Below, piece after piece: positions 53,775 to 62,920 of a stretch of 64,000 nt of DNA; position 1 is the stretch's first letter, and each line of letters opens with the position of its first letter. This DNA is from Ignavibacterium sp. Its GTDB lineage: Bacteria > Bacteroidota > Ignavibacteria > Ignavibacteriales > Ignavibacteriaceae. The DNA is taken from assembly GCA_032027145.1 (NCBI GenBank), contig JAVSMP010000001.1, positions 1,516,903 through 1,580,902 on the forward strand, given 5' to 3'. A program made the position numbers and the translations under genes. Below the pieces are notes generated by a model that saw only the letters and a program-made list of their open reading frames with translations, did no database searches and was not told the DNA's origin.

Positions 53775-54926
53775 ATGTCATCAAAGAAAAGTCTTTCCAA
53801 AAATATTTATAATGACATAAAGCAGGTTATTGACGATGCCCGGAGCAGAAGTTTTCGTGCAGTTAATTTTCTAATAGTAGAAGCCTATTGGAATATAGGG
53901 CGTTTAATTGTAGAAGAGGAACAAAAAGGAAAAAAGCGGGCAGAATACGGCAGTTATCTGATAAAAGAATTATCGGAAAGATTAACAAAAGATTTTGGAA
54001 GGGGATTTACGGAGAGTAATATCAAGTATTTTAGATTATTCTACTTGAGTTTTCCAATTCGTCACGCATTGAGTGACGAATTGGAACATTCAAAACTCCA
54101 CGCATTGAGTGGAGAATCTGTTACTTCAAAACAGGTAATTCCTCACGCAACCCGTCACGAATCTATTGAACTAAAAAATTATCTTCGTCCGGAACTGAGC
54201 TGGACTCATTACCGTATCTTACTCAAATTAGAAAAAGAAAAAGCCAGATTATTTTATATGAACGAAGCTGCAAACTCTAATTGGAGCACAAGAGAACTTG
54301 ATCGTCAGATTAATTCTCTCCTCTTTGAACGCTTATCATTAAGTAAGAATAAAAAAGCAGTTTTAAGGATGGCAAAAAGAGGTCAGATAATCAATAAACC
54401 AAATGATTTAATTAAAGACCCCTATGTACTGGAATTTCTTGGGTTAGAAAACCGTGAAAAATATTATGAAGCAGATTTGGAAAAAGCATTGATAGACCAT
54501 TTGCAAAAATTTTTATTGGAGTTAGGTAAGGGTTTTTCTTTCATTTCCCGTCAGAAGAGAGTTACACTCGATAGCGAGCATTTTTATATTGATCTTGTTT
54601 TTTATAACCGGCTAACTAAAAGCCATATACTCTTTGATCTTAAAGTCGGAAAATTAACTCATCAGGACATAGGTCAGATGCAGATGTATGTGAATTATTT
54701 TAATAGAGAAATCAAATTGAAAGAAGAAAATGAAACTATCGGCATAATACTCTGTGCAGAGAAGAATAATGCAGTCATCAAATATACTTTGCCGCCGAAG
54801 CAGAAACAGATTTTTATTTCCAGATACATCCCGTATCTGCCTACCGAAGATGAGCTAAAGAATGAGATAATGAAAGAAAAATTGAATTTTGAAACCAGGT
54901 CAAATTATTTAAAGGGGAAGCGGTGA
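53775..54926 (+). CDS. DUF1016/YhcG-like PD-(D/E)xK nuclease
   Basis: 383 residues. N-terminal helical part (AVNFLIVEAYWNIGRLIVEEEQ, RLTKDFGRGFTESNIKYFR), then SWTHYRILLKLE near 137, and a C-terminal PD-(D/E)xK nuclease core: EHFYIDLVFYNRLTKSHILFDLKVGKL near 275, with D and D-x-K catalytic positions, then GQMQMYVNYF. Between FPIRHALS and LSWTHYR it holds an extra ~35 residues coded by a palindromic DNA insert (54052-54114). Members occur beside type I and III restriction genes. It overlaps the Res gene by 4 bp (GTGA) and starts 2 bp after the methyltransferase stop. Confidence 0.9.
   Translation: MSSKKSLSKNIYNDIKQVIDDARSRSFRAVNFLIVEAYWNIGRLIVEEEQKGKKRAEYGSYLIKELSERLTKDFGRGFTESNIKYFRLFYLSFPIRHALSDELEHSKLHALSGESVTSKQVIPHATRHESIELKNYLRPELSWTHYRILLKLEKEKARLFYMNEAANSNWSTRELDRQINSLLFERLSLSKNKKAVLRMAKRGQIINKPNDLIKDPYVLEFLGLENREKYYEADLEKALIDHLQKFLLELGKGFSFISRQKRVTLDSEHFYIDLVFYNRLTKSHILFDLKVGKLTHQDIGQMQMYVNYFNREIKLKEENETIGIILCAEKNNAVIKYTLPPKQKQIFISRYIPYLPTEDELKNEIMKEKLNFETRSNYLKGKR
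54052..54114 (+). repeat. Two palindromes sharing one loop, inside the DUF1016 gene
   Basis: A perfect 14-bp stem (54052-54065 pairing with 54073-54086) encloses the loop GCATTGA. A second hairpin, CTCCAC-GCATTGA-GTGGAG (54096-54114), has the same loop. The 13-mer CACGCATTGAGTG is thus repeated 36 bp apart. The reading frame stays open (HALSDELE ... HALSGES). Confidence 0.9.
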
Positions 54927-57598
54927 GCAATAATACATTATACATTCGCAACAGATTAAGTTTAAGAAAGCCACAGGAAGACAGCTTATTTATTCTAACT
55001 GAATTAGCGGACAGGCTTGAACTAAAAAAGAATTGTAATCTTGAACAGGAATTAGAAAAAGTAAAAAGCTCTTATCCAACCTGCACGGACTTTGAAAGAA
55101 ATTTTCCTTCAATATGTTTTGCTCTTGCTACTGGTGTTGGTAAAACCCGTTTAATGGGTGCGTTTATTGCTTATCTTTATTTAGAAAAGAAAATTAAAAA
55201 CTACTTTGTGCTTGCACCAAATCTCACCATCTATAATAAACTGATTACAGATTTTTCTGATTCATCACATCCGAAATATGTTTTTCAGGGAATTGGCGAG
55301 TTTGTTCATAACAAACCAGTCATTGTAACTGGTGATAATTATCAATATGCAAAAACACTTTTTGATCAATTTGAAATAAGAATAAATGTATTCAATATTT
55401 CCAAGATAAATGCTGAGACCAGGGGTGGAAATATACCGCGTATAAAGAGGCTCTCAGAATATCTTGGCGAATCTTACTTCGAATACCTTGTTGGTTTAGA
55501 TGATTTAGTGCTGCTGATGGATGAATCACATCATTACCGCGCTGATAGAGGTATGGAAGTGATAAATGAATTAAAACCGATTCTTGGATTAGAGCTAACT
55601 GCCACACCACAGGTTGAAAGAGGCAGCAATACAATAAAGTTTAAGAATGTTGTATATGAATATTCGTTGGCTAAAGCAATTCGTGATGGTTTTGTTAAGG
55701 AGCCAGCAGTCGCTACACGAAAAGATTTTGATCCGAGCAAGTATCAAGTAGAAGAATTGGATCGAATCAAACTTGAAGATGGCATTCGCATTCACGAGGA
55801 CACAAAAGTTGCGTTAGATATTTACTATCGTGATAGTAAAACAAAGTTAGTAAAACCTTTTGTCCTGGTTGTAGCTAAGGATACAGACCACGCCACTCAG
55901 CTTCGGCAGCTTATCCAATCAAAAGCATTCTTTGATGGCAGATATGCAGATAAAGTAATGGAAATCCACTCAAGTCAACGTGGAGAAGAAAAAGAAGAGA
56001 ACATTCAGCAGCTTCTTTCATTAGAAGACCCAAACAATAAAATAGAAATTGTAATTCACGTTAATATGTTGAAGGAAGGTTGGGATGTAACAAACCTTTA
56101 TACAATAGTACCTCTGAGAACAGCAGCTTCAACTACTTTAAGAGAACAGACCATCGGCAGAGGATTACGTTTACCATTTGGCAGAAAAACCGGATCAAAA
56201 AAAGTAGATACTTTGACTATAGTATCACACGATAAATTCCAGGAGATAATTGATGAAGCAAATAAACCAGACTCAATTATTAAACAGGAAAATGTTATCG
56301 TAATTGATGAGCTAGAACTCGGAAGACCAAAAGAAGTTGTTACTTCCACTTCAAGTTTTGAAAGACATATTCAGGAAGAAGAGAAAAGAATTGAAGCAAT
56401 AGTTGAACCTGAAAAGAAGCAGGAAGAAAAATTAAAACTTGAAATTAAAAAAGATATTTACACTACCATCCCAACCCTTAATACAGCAGTAAGAAATGTA
56501 ACTGATCTGAAACAAGAAGAAGTGAGAAAAGTTGCTGTAGATAATTTCAAACAAAGGATAATGAGTGATCCTCAGCAATCAATGTTTGTTGATGAAAGAA
56601 TTAAGGAATTCACAGACCATTATGATGCGGTTGTAGATGAATTCACTAAAAATTTAATTGAAATCCCTCGTATTACAATCCAACCAACAGGAGTAATTAA
56701 AACAGGATTCAAAGATTTTGAACTTGATACGAACTTCCTGAATTATCAACCCGTATCTGAAGAAATATTAAGGAAGACTTTGCGCGAGCAGGAAATTGAT
56801 ATTATTGCCGGCAATCATTTTGGAGGGATTAAAAATGATTCACCTGAAAATTTAATTGTCAACGAATTAATAAACTATCCAGAAGTTGACTATGATGAAC
56901 AAGCTGAGTTTTTATTCAGGCTTGCTAACAGTGCAACTAATAAATTCAGACAGTATTTGAATGAGGGTGATGTAGAGAGTGTAGTGCAATATCATAAATC
57001 TGAAATTGGAAGGTTCATCTATCAGCAGTTGATGGAACATTTTTATGTAGAAGCTCCGGAGTTTGAAAAACCTGTTATTGATGTAAAAGCTTTTACAAAG
57101 ATTGAGGATCACAATTACTCAAAATATTCTCAGGACCAGATATACGATTATAAAGAAACAGTCAATCCAACCTCAGCAATTCCAACGAAGATATTTGCAG
57201 GATTCAGAAAAGCGTATCATCTGCTTTATAAATTTGATTCAAAAACAGAGAAGGATTTTTCAATAATTCTTGAACAAGATAACGATGTTGAAAAATGGTT
57301 AAGACCGGCACACAATCAGTTTAGAATATATTGGGCGCATAATTCAAAACAATATCATCCTGATTTTGTTGTGGAAAGTAAGGATTCAATTTTCATTATA
57401 GAAACAAAAAAACAAGACGCAATGAGTGATGATGAGGTTAAAGATAAAGCAAGAGCGGCACTTGAATATTGTAAATATGCCTCTGAATATACTTCTGCTA
57501 ATGAAGGGAAGCCCTGGAAGTATGTTTTAATTCCACATAACGCTGTGCAAACGAATATGAGTTTTAAGCATCTGGTTGAGCAGTTTGAAAGAAGTTAA
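54923..57598 (+). CDS. Type III restriction Res-like subunit (DEAD helicase + nuclease)
   Basis: 891 residues, started by GTG at 54923 with AGGGGAAG upstream. SF2 helicase: Walker A ALATGVGKTRLMGAF near 70, motif II LLMDESHHY near 199, LELTATPQ (III) near 224, then NMLKEGWDVTNLY and TIGRGLRLPFG (VI) near 410. The C-terminus holds a PD-(D/E)xK nuclease: YHPDFVVESKDSIFIIETKKQ (about 812-832; D, E and K visible). This is the restriction subunit of a type III-like system; it would cut DNA when paired with the Mod subunit (52117). The intervening DUF1016 gene breaks the normal mod-res pair. It is the last gene of the plus-strand defence run. Confidence 0.94.
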   Translation: MSNNTLYIRNRLSLRKPQEDSLFILTELADRLELKKNCNLEQELEKVKSSYPTCTDFERNFPSICFALATGVGKTRLMGAFIAYLYLEKKIKNYFVLAPNLTIYNKLITDFSDSSHPKYVFQGIGEFVHNKPVIVTGDNYQYAKTLFDQFEIRINVFNISKINAETRGGNIPRIKRLSEYLGESYFEYLVGLDDLVLLMDESHHYRADRGMEVINELKPILGLELTATPQVERGSNTIKFKNVVYEYSLAKAIRDGFVKEPAVATRKDFDPSKYQVEELDRIKLEDGIRIHEDTKVALDIYYRDSKTKLVKPFVLVVAKDTDHATQLRQLIQSKAFFDGRYADKVMEIHSSQRGEEKEENIQQLLSLEDPNNKIEIVIHVNMLKEGWDVTNLYTIVPLRTAASTTLREQTIGRGLRLPFGRKTGSKKVDTLTIVSHDKFQEIIDEANKPDSIIKQENVIVIDELELGRPKEVVTSTSSFERHIQEEEKRIEAIVEPEKKQEEKLKLEIKKDIYTTIPTLNTAVRNVTDLKQEEVRKVAVDNFKQRIMSDPQQSMFVDERIKEFTDHYDAVVDEFTKNLIEIPRITIQPTGVIKTGFKDFELDTNFLNYQPVSEEILRKTLREQEIDIIAGNHFGGIKNDSPENLIVNELINYPEVDYDEQAEFLFRLANSATNKFRQYLNEGDVESVVQYHKSEIGRFIYQQLMEHFYVEAPEFEKPVIDVKAFTKIEDHNYSKYSQDQIYDYKETVNPTSAIPTKIFAGFRKAYHLLYKFDSKTEKDFSIILEQDNDVEKWLRPAHNQFRIYWAHNSKQYHPDFVVESKDSIFIIETKKQDAMSDDEVKDKARAALEYCKYASEYTSANEGKPWKYVLIPHNAVQTNMSFKHLVEQFERS

Positions 57599-57620
57599 TA
57601 TTAATTCTTAAAGTATATTA

Positions 57621-57896
57621 TCAATATATTGATTGGATACAGATTAGATTTATTTTGTTATTATATTCTTTTGCATTAGCTATATCATTATCTAGTTCTT
57701 CGGGTGGGAAGTTAAAAACAGAAACATTATAGTTGCCGAGCAGTTCCATAAATGTTTTTTTAGAATAACCTGCAAGTTCTGCTGCCTGTCCCAGGGAAAG
57801 TTTCCCGGATTCATATAATTTAGCAGCAAGCAGAGTAACTGTTTCTTTAGGAGAAAGATCAAATTTATCAGGAAGATGTATTGTTAATGTTTTCAT
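57621..57896 (-). CDS. UPF0175-family (antitoxin-like) small protein
   Basis: 91 residues. MKTLTIHLPDKFDLSP followed by EAAELAGYSK-like text (LSLGQAAELAGYSKKTFMELLGNYNVSVFNFPPEEL), which is the UPF0175 signature with its helix-turn-helix-like core. Members are often antitoxins encoded with a DUF3368 PIN-like toxin. No toxin partner follows on this strand; the gene runs tail-to-tail into the Res gene. It is therefore an orphan, marking the end of the defence run. Ribosome-binding site not obvious. Confidence 0.85.
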   Translation of the reverse strand: MKTLTIHLPDKFDLSPKETVTLLAAKLYESGKLSLGQAAELAGYSKKTFMELLGNYNVSVFNFPPEELDNDIANAKEYNNKINLICIQSIY

Positions 57897-57930
57897 AACA
57901 GTTCTAAAATAAGGAAATTCACATTCAATT

Positions 57931-58023
57931 TCACCTCTATACCAATTTCATTATTTGTAAGCCGCCAATAATTTTCATTAGCAATTTGGAAGTGATACTA
58001 TTTACCGTAGAACCAAATGTTCT
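57931..58023. repeat. Flanking repeat R1 (left of AAA ATPase gene)
   Basis: This stretch resembles 59410-59536: shared segments include CGCCAATAATTTT, GATACTAT-TACCG-AGAAC and AAATGTTC. It lies upstream of the ATPase gene, the other copy downstream. A small hairpin CCCC-TTT-GGGG follows near 58037. Confidence 0.6.
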
Positions 58024-58215
58024 AGATACTGCTTGCCCCTTTGGGGGATACCGGATACCAGATAATGATAGTCTCCTAATCGTTTCTCTTCCTGCCTTTG
58101 ATTAGTTGATTTAGCAAATCCATAACAATAAGCGATCATAATCGAAAAATCTTATAAGAATTTGTGATCGTAATCGAAATATCTTATGTTTGAGACCAGA
58201 ATTGAGGATAAAAAA
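58024..58215. other. Leader of the AAA ATPase gene
   Basis: AT-rich spacer with short near-repeats (CATAATCGAAAAATCTTATAA and ATCGTAATCGAAATATCTTAT at about 58137-58185), which may be an operator or promoter region. No gene. Confidence 0.45.
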
Positions 58216-59346
58216 ATGATTAAAAGAGAAATTCAGGATTCAATCGAATCCAGACTGTTCAAGGGAAAACTCATCGTAATTTATGGTGCAAGGCAGGTCG
58301 GTAAAACTACTCTTATAAAAGAGATTGGTAGAAAATTTTCTGACCAGGAAGTTTATCTCAACTGTGATGAGCCGGATATAAGAGAGCTATTAATTGATGC
58401 AACCTCAACAAAACTTAAAAATGTTGTTGGACAGAAAAAACTTGTATTAATTGACGAGGCTCAGCGAGTAAAAAATATTGGCATCACGTTAAAACTTTTT
58501 GTGGATGAATTAAAGGGTGCTCAGGTAATTGCAACCGGTTCATCAGCATTTGAATTATCAAATGAAATCAATGAGCCATTAACAGGAAGAAAATTTGAAT
58601 ACTCTCTTTATCCATTATCAATGAGAGAACTGAGTAGTGAATTTGGTTGGCTGGAGACAAATAGACTTTTGGAAGAGCGAATACTTTATGGTATGTATCC
58701 GGATGTTGTTCTCAATCCTAATGAAAAGAAAAATCTGTTAAAATATCTGACACGGAGTTATCTTTTTAAAGATGTATTAAGCTATCAGGGGGTTCGTAAA
58801 CCTGAAGTGCTGGATAAACTTTTGCTTGCTCTTGCTGCGCAAATTGGAAGCGAAGTTTCTTATAATGAGTTAGCAGGAACTGTCGGGATAGATAAAGATA
58901 CCATAAACAAATACCTCGACATTCTTGAGAAAGCATTTGTTATTTTCCGTCTGCATCCGTTTAGTCGAAGTGTCAGAACGGAGATTACGAAGATGAGAAA
59001 AGTCTATTTTTATGATACCGGGATTCGGAATGCACTTGTTTCAAATTTTAATTCGCTTGCTTCAAGAAATGATAAAGGAGCTTTGTGGGAAAATTTTTTG
59101 GTATCTGAGAAGCTTAAAATGAATTCTTATTTGAATATTGATGCAAAAACATTTTTTTGGAGAACGTCACAGCAACAGGAAATTGATTACATTGAAGAAA
59201 AAGAAAATAAATTATTTGCTTATGAGTTTTCCTGGAATGTCAATAAGAAAAAGAAAATCCCGCTTACTTTCCTGAAAGCTTATAGTACGAAAGAATCTGA
59301 AATAATTACTAAAGAAAATTATGAGAAGTTTTTGGGTATTGTTTAG
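58216..59346 (+). CDS. AAA ATPase with DUF4143 C-terminal domain
   Basis: 376 residues from the ATG at 58216; GAGGATAAAAAA precedes it, and an in-frame ATG at 58186 would add ten residues. Walker A YGARQVGKTTLIKE near 26, Walker B KLVLIDEAQRV near 86, ATGSSAFEL sensor region, GRKFEYSLYPLSMREL, and the DUF4143 part (about 200-376) with LSYQGVRKPEVLDKLLLALA, LDILEKAFVIFRL, VYFYDTGIRNALV and an end like a PD-(D/E)xK fold (EIDYIEE). This is a common mobile, frequently recombining ATPase family of unknown role. It is flanked by direct repeats R1 and R2. Confidence 0.9.
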   Translation: MIKREIQDSIESRLFKGKLIVIYGARQVGKTTLIKEIGRKFSDQEVYLNCDEPDIRELLIDATSTKLKNVVGQKKLVLIDEAQRVKNIGITLKLFVDELKGAQVIATGSSAFELSNEINEPLTGRKFEYSLYPLSMRELSSEFGWLETNRLLEERILYGMYPDVVLNPNEKKNLLKYLTRSYLFKDVLSYQGVRKPEVLDKLLLALAAQIGSEVSYNELAGTVGIDKDTINKYLDILEKAFVIFRLHPFSRSVRTEITKMRKVYFYDTGIRNALVSNFNSLASRNDKGALWENFLVSEKLKMNSYLNIDAKTFFWRTSQQQEIDYIEEKENKLFAYEFSWNVNKKKKIPLTFLKAYSTKESEIITKENYEKFLGIV

Positions 59347-59409
59347 AGCAAATTTAATGTCAGAGTAGATATTTGTCATCCCTGACTTTTTTGTTGCCTG
59401 ATTTTCATT

Positions 59410-59536
59410 TCACTTCTAATTCAATTTCAATATTTTTGAATCGCCAATAATTTTTTGAGCCAGTGGCTCATCAGCCTTTGGCTGAATTAACTAACAAACA
59501 TTAAGGGATACTATGTACCGCAGAACAAAATGTTCA
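59410..59536. repeat. Flanking repeat R2 (right of AAA ATPase gene), with two small hairpins
   Basis: Resembles R1 at both ends. Between the similar parts it has two perfect short palindromes, GAGCCA-G-TGGCTC (59457-59469) and CAGCC-TTT-GGCTG (59472-59484), like REP elements. It adjoins the tdh stop at 59550. Confidence 0.6.
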
Positions 59537-59549
59537 GGGTGTGAGAAAA

Positions 59550-60584
59550 CTACATCCAATCCAAAATAACTTTTCCCGAATTACCCGATTTCATAATTTC
59601 AAAACCTTCTATGTAATCATCAACCTTATAACGATGAGTAATGATTGGACTAATAGGTAAACCGCTTTGAACCATTGCCTGCATCTTGAACCAGGTTTCA
59701 AACATCATTCTACCATATATACCACGGATAGTTAATCCGTTGAATATAACTTTTCCCCAGTTGATGCCAGCTTGTTCAGGAAGAATGCCGAGTAATGCAA
59801 TCTTACCTCCGTGATACATTACATCAATCATATCGTTGAAAGCATGAATACTGCCGCTCATTTCCAAGCCGACATCAAAACCGCCAACCATTCCAAGTTC
59901 TTTTACAACATCAGATAGTTTTTCTTTTGTTACATCAACAGCTCTTGTAACTCCCATTTTTTTTGCAAGCTCTAAACGATATGGATTCATATCAGTGATA
60001 ACAACATTTCTAGCACCTGAATGTCTTACAACTACTGCCGCCATTATTCCGATAGGACCAGCTCCAGTAATAAGTACATCTTCACCAAGAACATCAAATG
60101 ATAATGCTGTATGAACTGCATTTCCAAGCGGATCAAATATTGAAAATATTTCTTTCGGAAGTTTAGGATCGCAATGCCAGATGTTTGAAACAGGAATTAC
60201 GAGATATTCAGCAAAACATCCGGGACGATTAACTCCAACTCCTTTTGTGTTCGGACAAAGATGACCTCTTCCTTCACGGCAATTTCTACAGGTTCCGCAA
60301 ACAATGTGTCCTTCTCCGCTGACAAGTTCACCAACTTTTACATCGTGAACGTTGCTGCCAAATGCTTCAACAGTTCCAACATATTCGTGTCCGACATGCA
60401 TTGGAACTGGAATAGTTTTTTTTGCCCATTCATCCCAATTATAAATGTGAATATCAGTACCGCAAATTGAAGTTTTGTGGATTTTTATAAGTACATCATT
60501 TGGTCCGTATTCAGGAACAGGAACTTCATCCATCCAGATACCGGGTTTAGCATATTTTTTAACGAGGGCTTTCATTTTTTTCAT
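59550..60584 (-). CDS. tdh: L-threonine 3-dehydrogenase
   Basis: 344 residues, zinc alcohol-dehydrogenase fold. [16 protein letters not shown] near 40 (catalytic zinc cysteine), GHEYVGTVE near 67, [15 protein letters not shown] near 96 (structural zinc cysteines), [13 protein letters not shown] type segment, NAD-binding [12 protein letters not shown] near 176, and MSGSIHAF. It oxidises threonine to 2-amino-3-ketobutyrate, which Kbl (43444-44634, same strand) cleaves. The usual tdh-kbl neighbourhood is broken here by the defence island. A TAAGGTCC sequence upstream of the ATG is a weak ribosome-binding site. Confidence 0.95.
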   Translation of the reverse strand: MKKMKALVKKYAKPGIWMDEVPVPEYGPNDVLIKIHKTSICGTDIHIYNWDEWAKKTIPVPMHVGHEYVGTVEAFGSNVHDVKVGELVSGEGHIVCGTCRNCREGRGHLCPNTKGVGVNRPGCFAEYLVIPVSNIWHCDPKLPKEIFSIFDPLGNAVHTALSFDVLGEDVLITGAGPIGIMAAVVVRHSGARNVVITDMNPYRLELAKKMGVTRAVDVTKEKLSDVVKELGMVGGFDVGLEMSGSIHAFNDMIDVMYHGGKIALLGILPEQAGINWGKVIFNGLTIRGIYGRMMFETWFKMQAMVQSGLPISPIITHRYKVDDYIEGFEIMKSGNSGKVILDWM

Positions 60585-60707
60585 GGTAAGGTCCTTAGAG
60601 ATATGAATTATAATAATGGTTAAACTTTTTTAAAATATCTAACCAAAATTAGAGATTAGGTAAGAAATCAACAAAGAAAAAATCTAAAAATAAAATTCAG
60701 AGATAAA

Positions 60708-61121
60708 TCAAATAATTGAAAATAGAGCAAACTCTCTGTTTAAAAACGATCCTTTAATATTTTGATGCTGACTGATTTGTTTTTCGATAAGGTCTGAGTT
60801 CAAATCGTTTACAAAAGCTACGCTTTTTAACCATTCAATTTCGTCTTTTGTAACAAGTTTATTAACACAAGCTAAACTAATCGCATCCTGAAGGAAAGAG
60901 GTTGCTATACTTTTATCCGAGAAAACAATCGGGTCGGAATCAATATATTTGTTTGTGAGAAGATTTCTGATTGTTTCTTCAAAAAAATCTGATGCGAATC
61001 CTAATTTTTCTGAAATAGTCTTTAACATTTCCTTTTCTTTTGAGCTTAATTCTTTATCAAGCCTGGCGGTTATTAATAAGCCTTTTAGGTAATTGCTTCG
61101 GTCAATTAAGGGTATGTTCAT
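60708..61121 (-). CDS. TerB-like small helical protein, unknown function
   Basis: 137 residues, all-helical by composition: LKGLLITARLDKELSSKEKEMLKTISEKLG, then FLQDAISLACVNKLVTKDEIEWLKSVA. The acidic repeats with GxxD/E-like helix starts resemble the TerB/tellurite-resistance or DjlA N-terminal-like helical domain. No catalytic motif. It stands alone upstream of tdh, probably with its own promoter. Ribosome-binding site weak (AGGATGAA). Confidence 0.68.
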   Translation of the reverse strand: MNIPLIDRSNYLKGLLITARLDKELSSKEKEMLKTISEKLGFASDFFEETIRNLLTNKYIDSDPIVFSDKSIATSFLQDAISLACVNKLVTKDEIEWLKSVAFVNDLNSDLIEKQISQHQNIKGSFLNREFALFSII

Positions 61122-61586
61122 TTCATCCTATAAAATAAGTTTTAGATAGTAGAAATAATCAATGTAGCCTCACAACTATTATGCCTTCAAATTTTCTATT
61201 ACTAAAATATCATTTTTTATATAAAACGCTATGGAAATATAAATCTCATTGATTCTGCACACAAAAATCATCTCAAATCAGATAAAAGTTCTAATCAATT
61301 TCTAATTATAAGGCACTGGCTAAAGTTTTCTTAACTTCCCTCGAATATATATGGCTTAATTTTTCAGTAAAGATAAATAACTGGTAAATGCTCAGTAATA
61401 ATTTATATGAGAGATTGAAAAATTTTCCGTTTTTTTTGGCATAATAATCATTCCTGTAAGAAAAACATCCTTGATAACTCAACATTTTATGGATTAAAAC
61501 GATAGTTAATTAGATAAGTTTAAAAATTAATGTGCGTTTAATATCCAATTCAAACTAAATTAATATTAATAGTTGGAAACAGATGA
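61122..61586. other. Intergenic, divergent, no gene seen
   Basis: 465 AT-rich bases between the TerB-like gene and the kinase gene; both genes presumably have promoters here. No terminator, RNA gene or triple-repeat site. Confidence 0.55.
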
Positions 61587-62744
61587 ATGCTGCCAAAAAT
61601 AAAAAACATAGAATCATTTAATCCGACTTCCAATCTGATTCCTATCCAACCACAGTCTAATAACGGAATAGCTCATGATCCGGTCATAAAACAAATTCTT
61701 GAATGTTTTCCTGATCCTGTTTTGATTCTTGATAAAGACAGGCAAATAGTTACTTATAATGATAAAGCAAAAAATTTTTTTAATCATATAATTACAATTG
61801 ATGTAGCAGCAAAAAAAATTGGTGAAGCACTTGGATGTGTGTATGCTTTAAGAAAAAAAAATATATGTGGTGAAACTGAGTATTGCTCTCGATGTGGTGT
61901 AAATAAAACTTTTTCTGATGTATTAATAAAACCAGGAAATTATGAGAATGAATTTGCGATAAAAGTGAATAATAATGGGCTTGAAACAACAATTGATTTT
62001 AGAACTTATATCTCAAATCTGAATTACGAGGATAAGGAATATGTAGTTCTGTCAGTTAAAAGTCTTGAAAGTGAAAAACGCAGGGAGCTTTTAGAAAGGA
62101 TTTTTTTTCATGATGTATTAAATACAGCTTCAATTATTTTTGGTATATCTGGTATGATCTCCGAGGCTGATATTAACAAAGATCTGGAAAGATATACTGT
62201 AATACTTCAGAATATTTCTGAGCAGTTAATTCAGGAAATTCAGGCTCAAAGGGATTTAATCAATGCCGAAGCAGGCAATTTAATTATCTATCCTGCAGTA
62301 GATACAGTAAAAGATATTCTTGAAAAAACTTATCAGCTTTATCAGGATAATATTCTTACCAAAGGAAAAGAATTTGTTTGTGAATATCCCGAGGATACAT
62401 TAATAATTGAAACTGATCATCATTTTATAATCAGATCTTTGGGTAATCTTATAAAGAATGCTCTTGAGGCAATCAATCCGGGCGGTAAAGTTTCTTTAAC
62501 TGCAAAAGATTACGGCGATAATGTCCGTTTTGTTGTTTCTAATGATGGGGTTATTCCAAAGCATATTCAGCTGCAGATATTTAACCGCTCATTTAGTACC
62601 AAAGCAAAAAAGGGAAGAGGCATTGGTACTTACAGTGTAAAACTATTGATTGAAAATTATCTTAAGGGGAAAGTAAGTTTTATTTCAGATGAAGAAAATC
62701 AGACTAAGTTTATAATCGAATTACCTAAAAAATTCTCTGAGTAA
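61587..62744 (+). CDS. Soluble PAS-domain sensor histidine kinase with cysteine-rich PAS
   Basis: 385 residues and no membrane helix. PAS-like domain (about 30-150: PDPVLILDKDRQIVTYNDKA), with CGETEYCSRCGVNK (Cys at about 93, 99 and 102), so it might bind a metal, an iron-sulfur cluster or haem. The H box is RIFFHDVLNTAS (about 175), a divergent FHDxxN type, and the ATPase domain has SLGNLIKNALEAI (N box), VSNDG (G1-like) and KGRGIGTYSVKLL (G2). The start at 61587 fits GGAAACAG spacing; the ATG at 61583 is in another frame. No response regulator is adjacent, so it is an orphan. Confidence 0.86.
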   Translation: MLPKIKNIESFNPTSNLIPIQPQSNNGIAHDPVIKQILECFPDPVLILDKDRQIVTYNDKAKNFFNHIITIDVAAKKIGEALGCVYALRKKNICGETEYCSRCGVNKTFSDVLIKPGNYENEFAIKVNNNGLETTIDFRTYISNLNYEDKEYVVLSVKSLESEKRRELLERIFFHDVLNTASIIFGISGMISEADINKDLERYTVILQNISEQLIQEIQAQRDLINAEAGNLIIYPAVDTVKDILEKTYQLYQDNILTKGKEFVCEYPEDTLIIETDHHFIIRSLGNLIKNALEAINPGGKVSLTAKDYGDNVRFVVSNDGVIPKHIQLQIFNRSFSTKAKKGRGIGTYSVKLLIENYLKGKVSFISDEENQTKFIIELPKKFSE

Positions 62745-62920
62745 GTATTTTCCTGCCGCAGCCTTCAAACCAATTTAATCTTGCTTCATTTATCATAAGT
62801 AGTTGACTAAATTTCATCAAAATTATTTTAAGTCTGGATAAAGTATATCTAAAATAAAATAGTAGTATTTTTAAATCATTAGATAAATAATTTTTCCAAA
62901 ATTTTATACTGGAGTTAATC

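Noticed and set aside
59350-59385. Further triple-repeat site (two TGTCA near 59357-59373)
   Set aside because: The two units are 16 bp apart rather than 11, there is no third unit, and no gene start follows on either strand.
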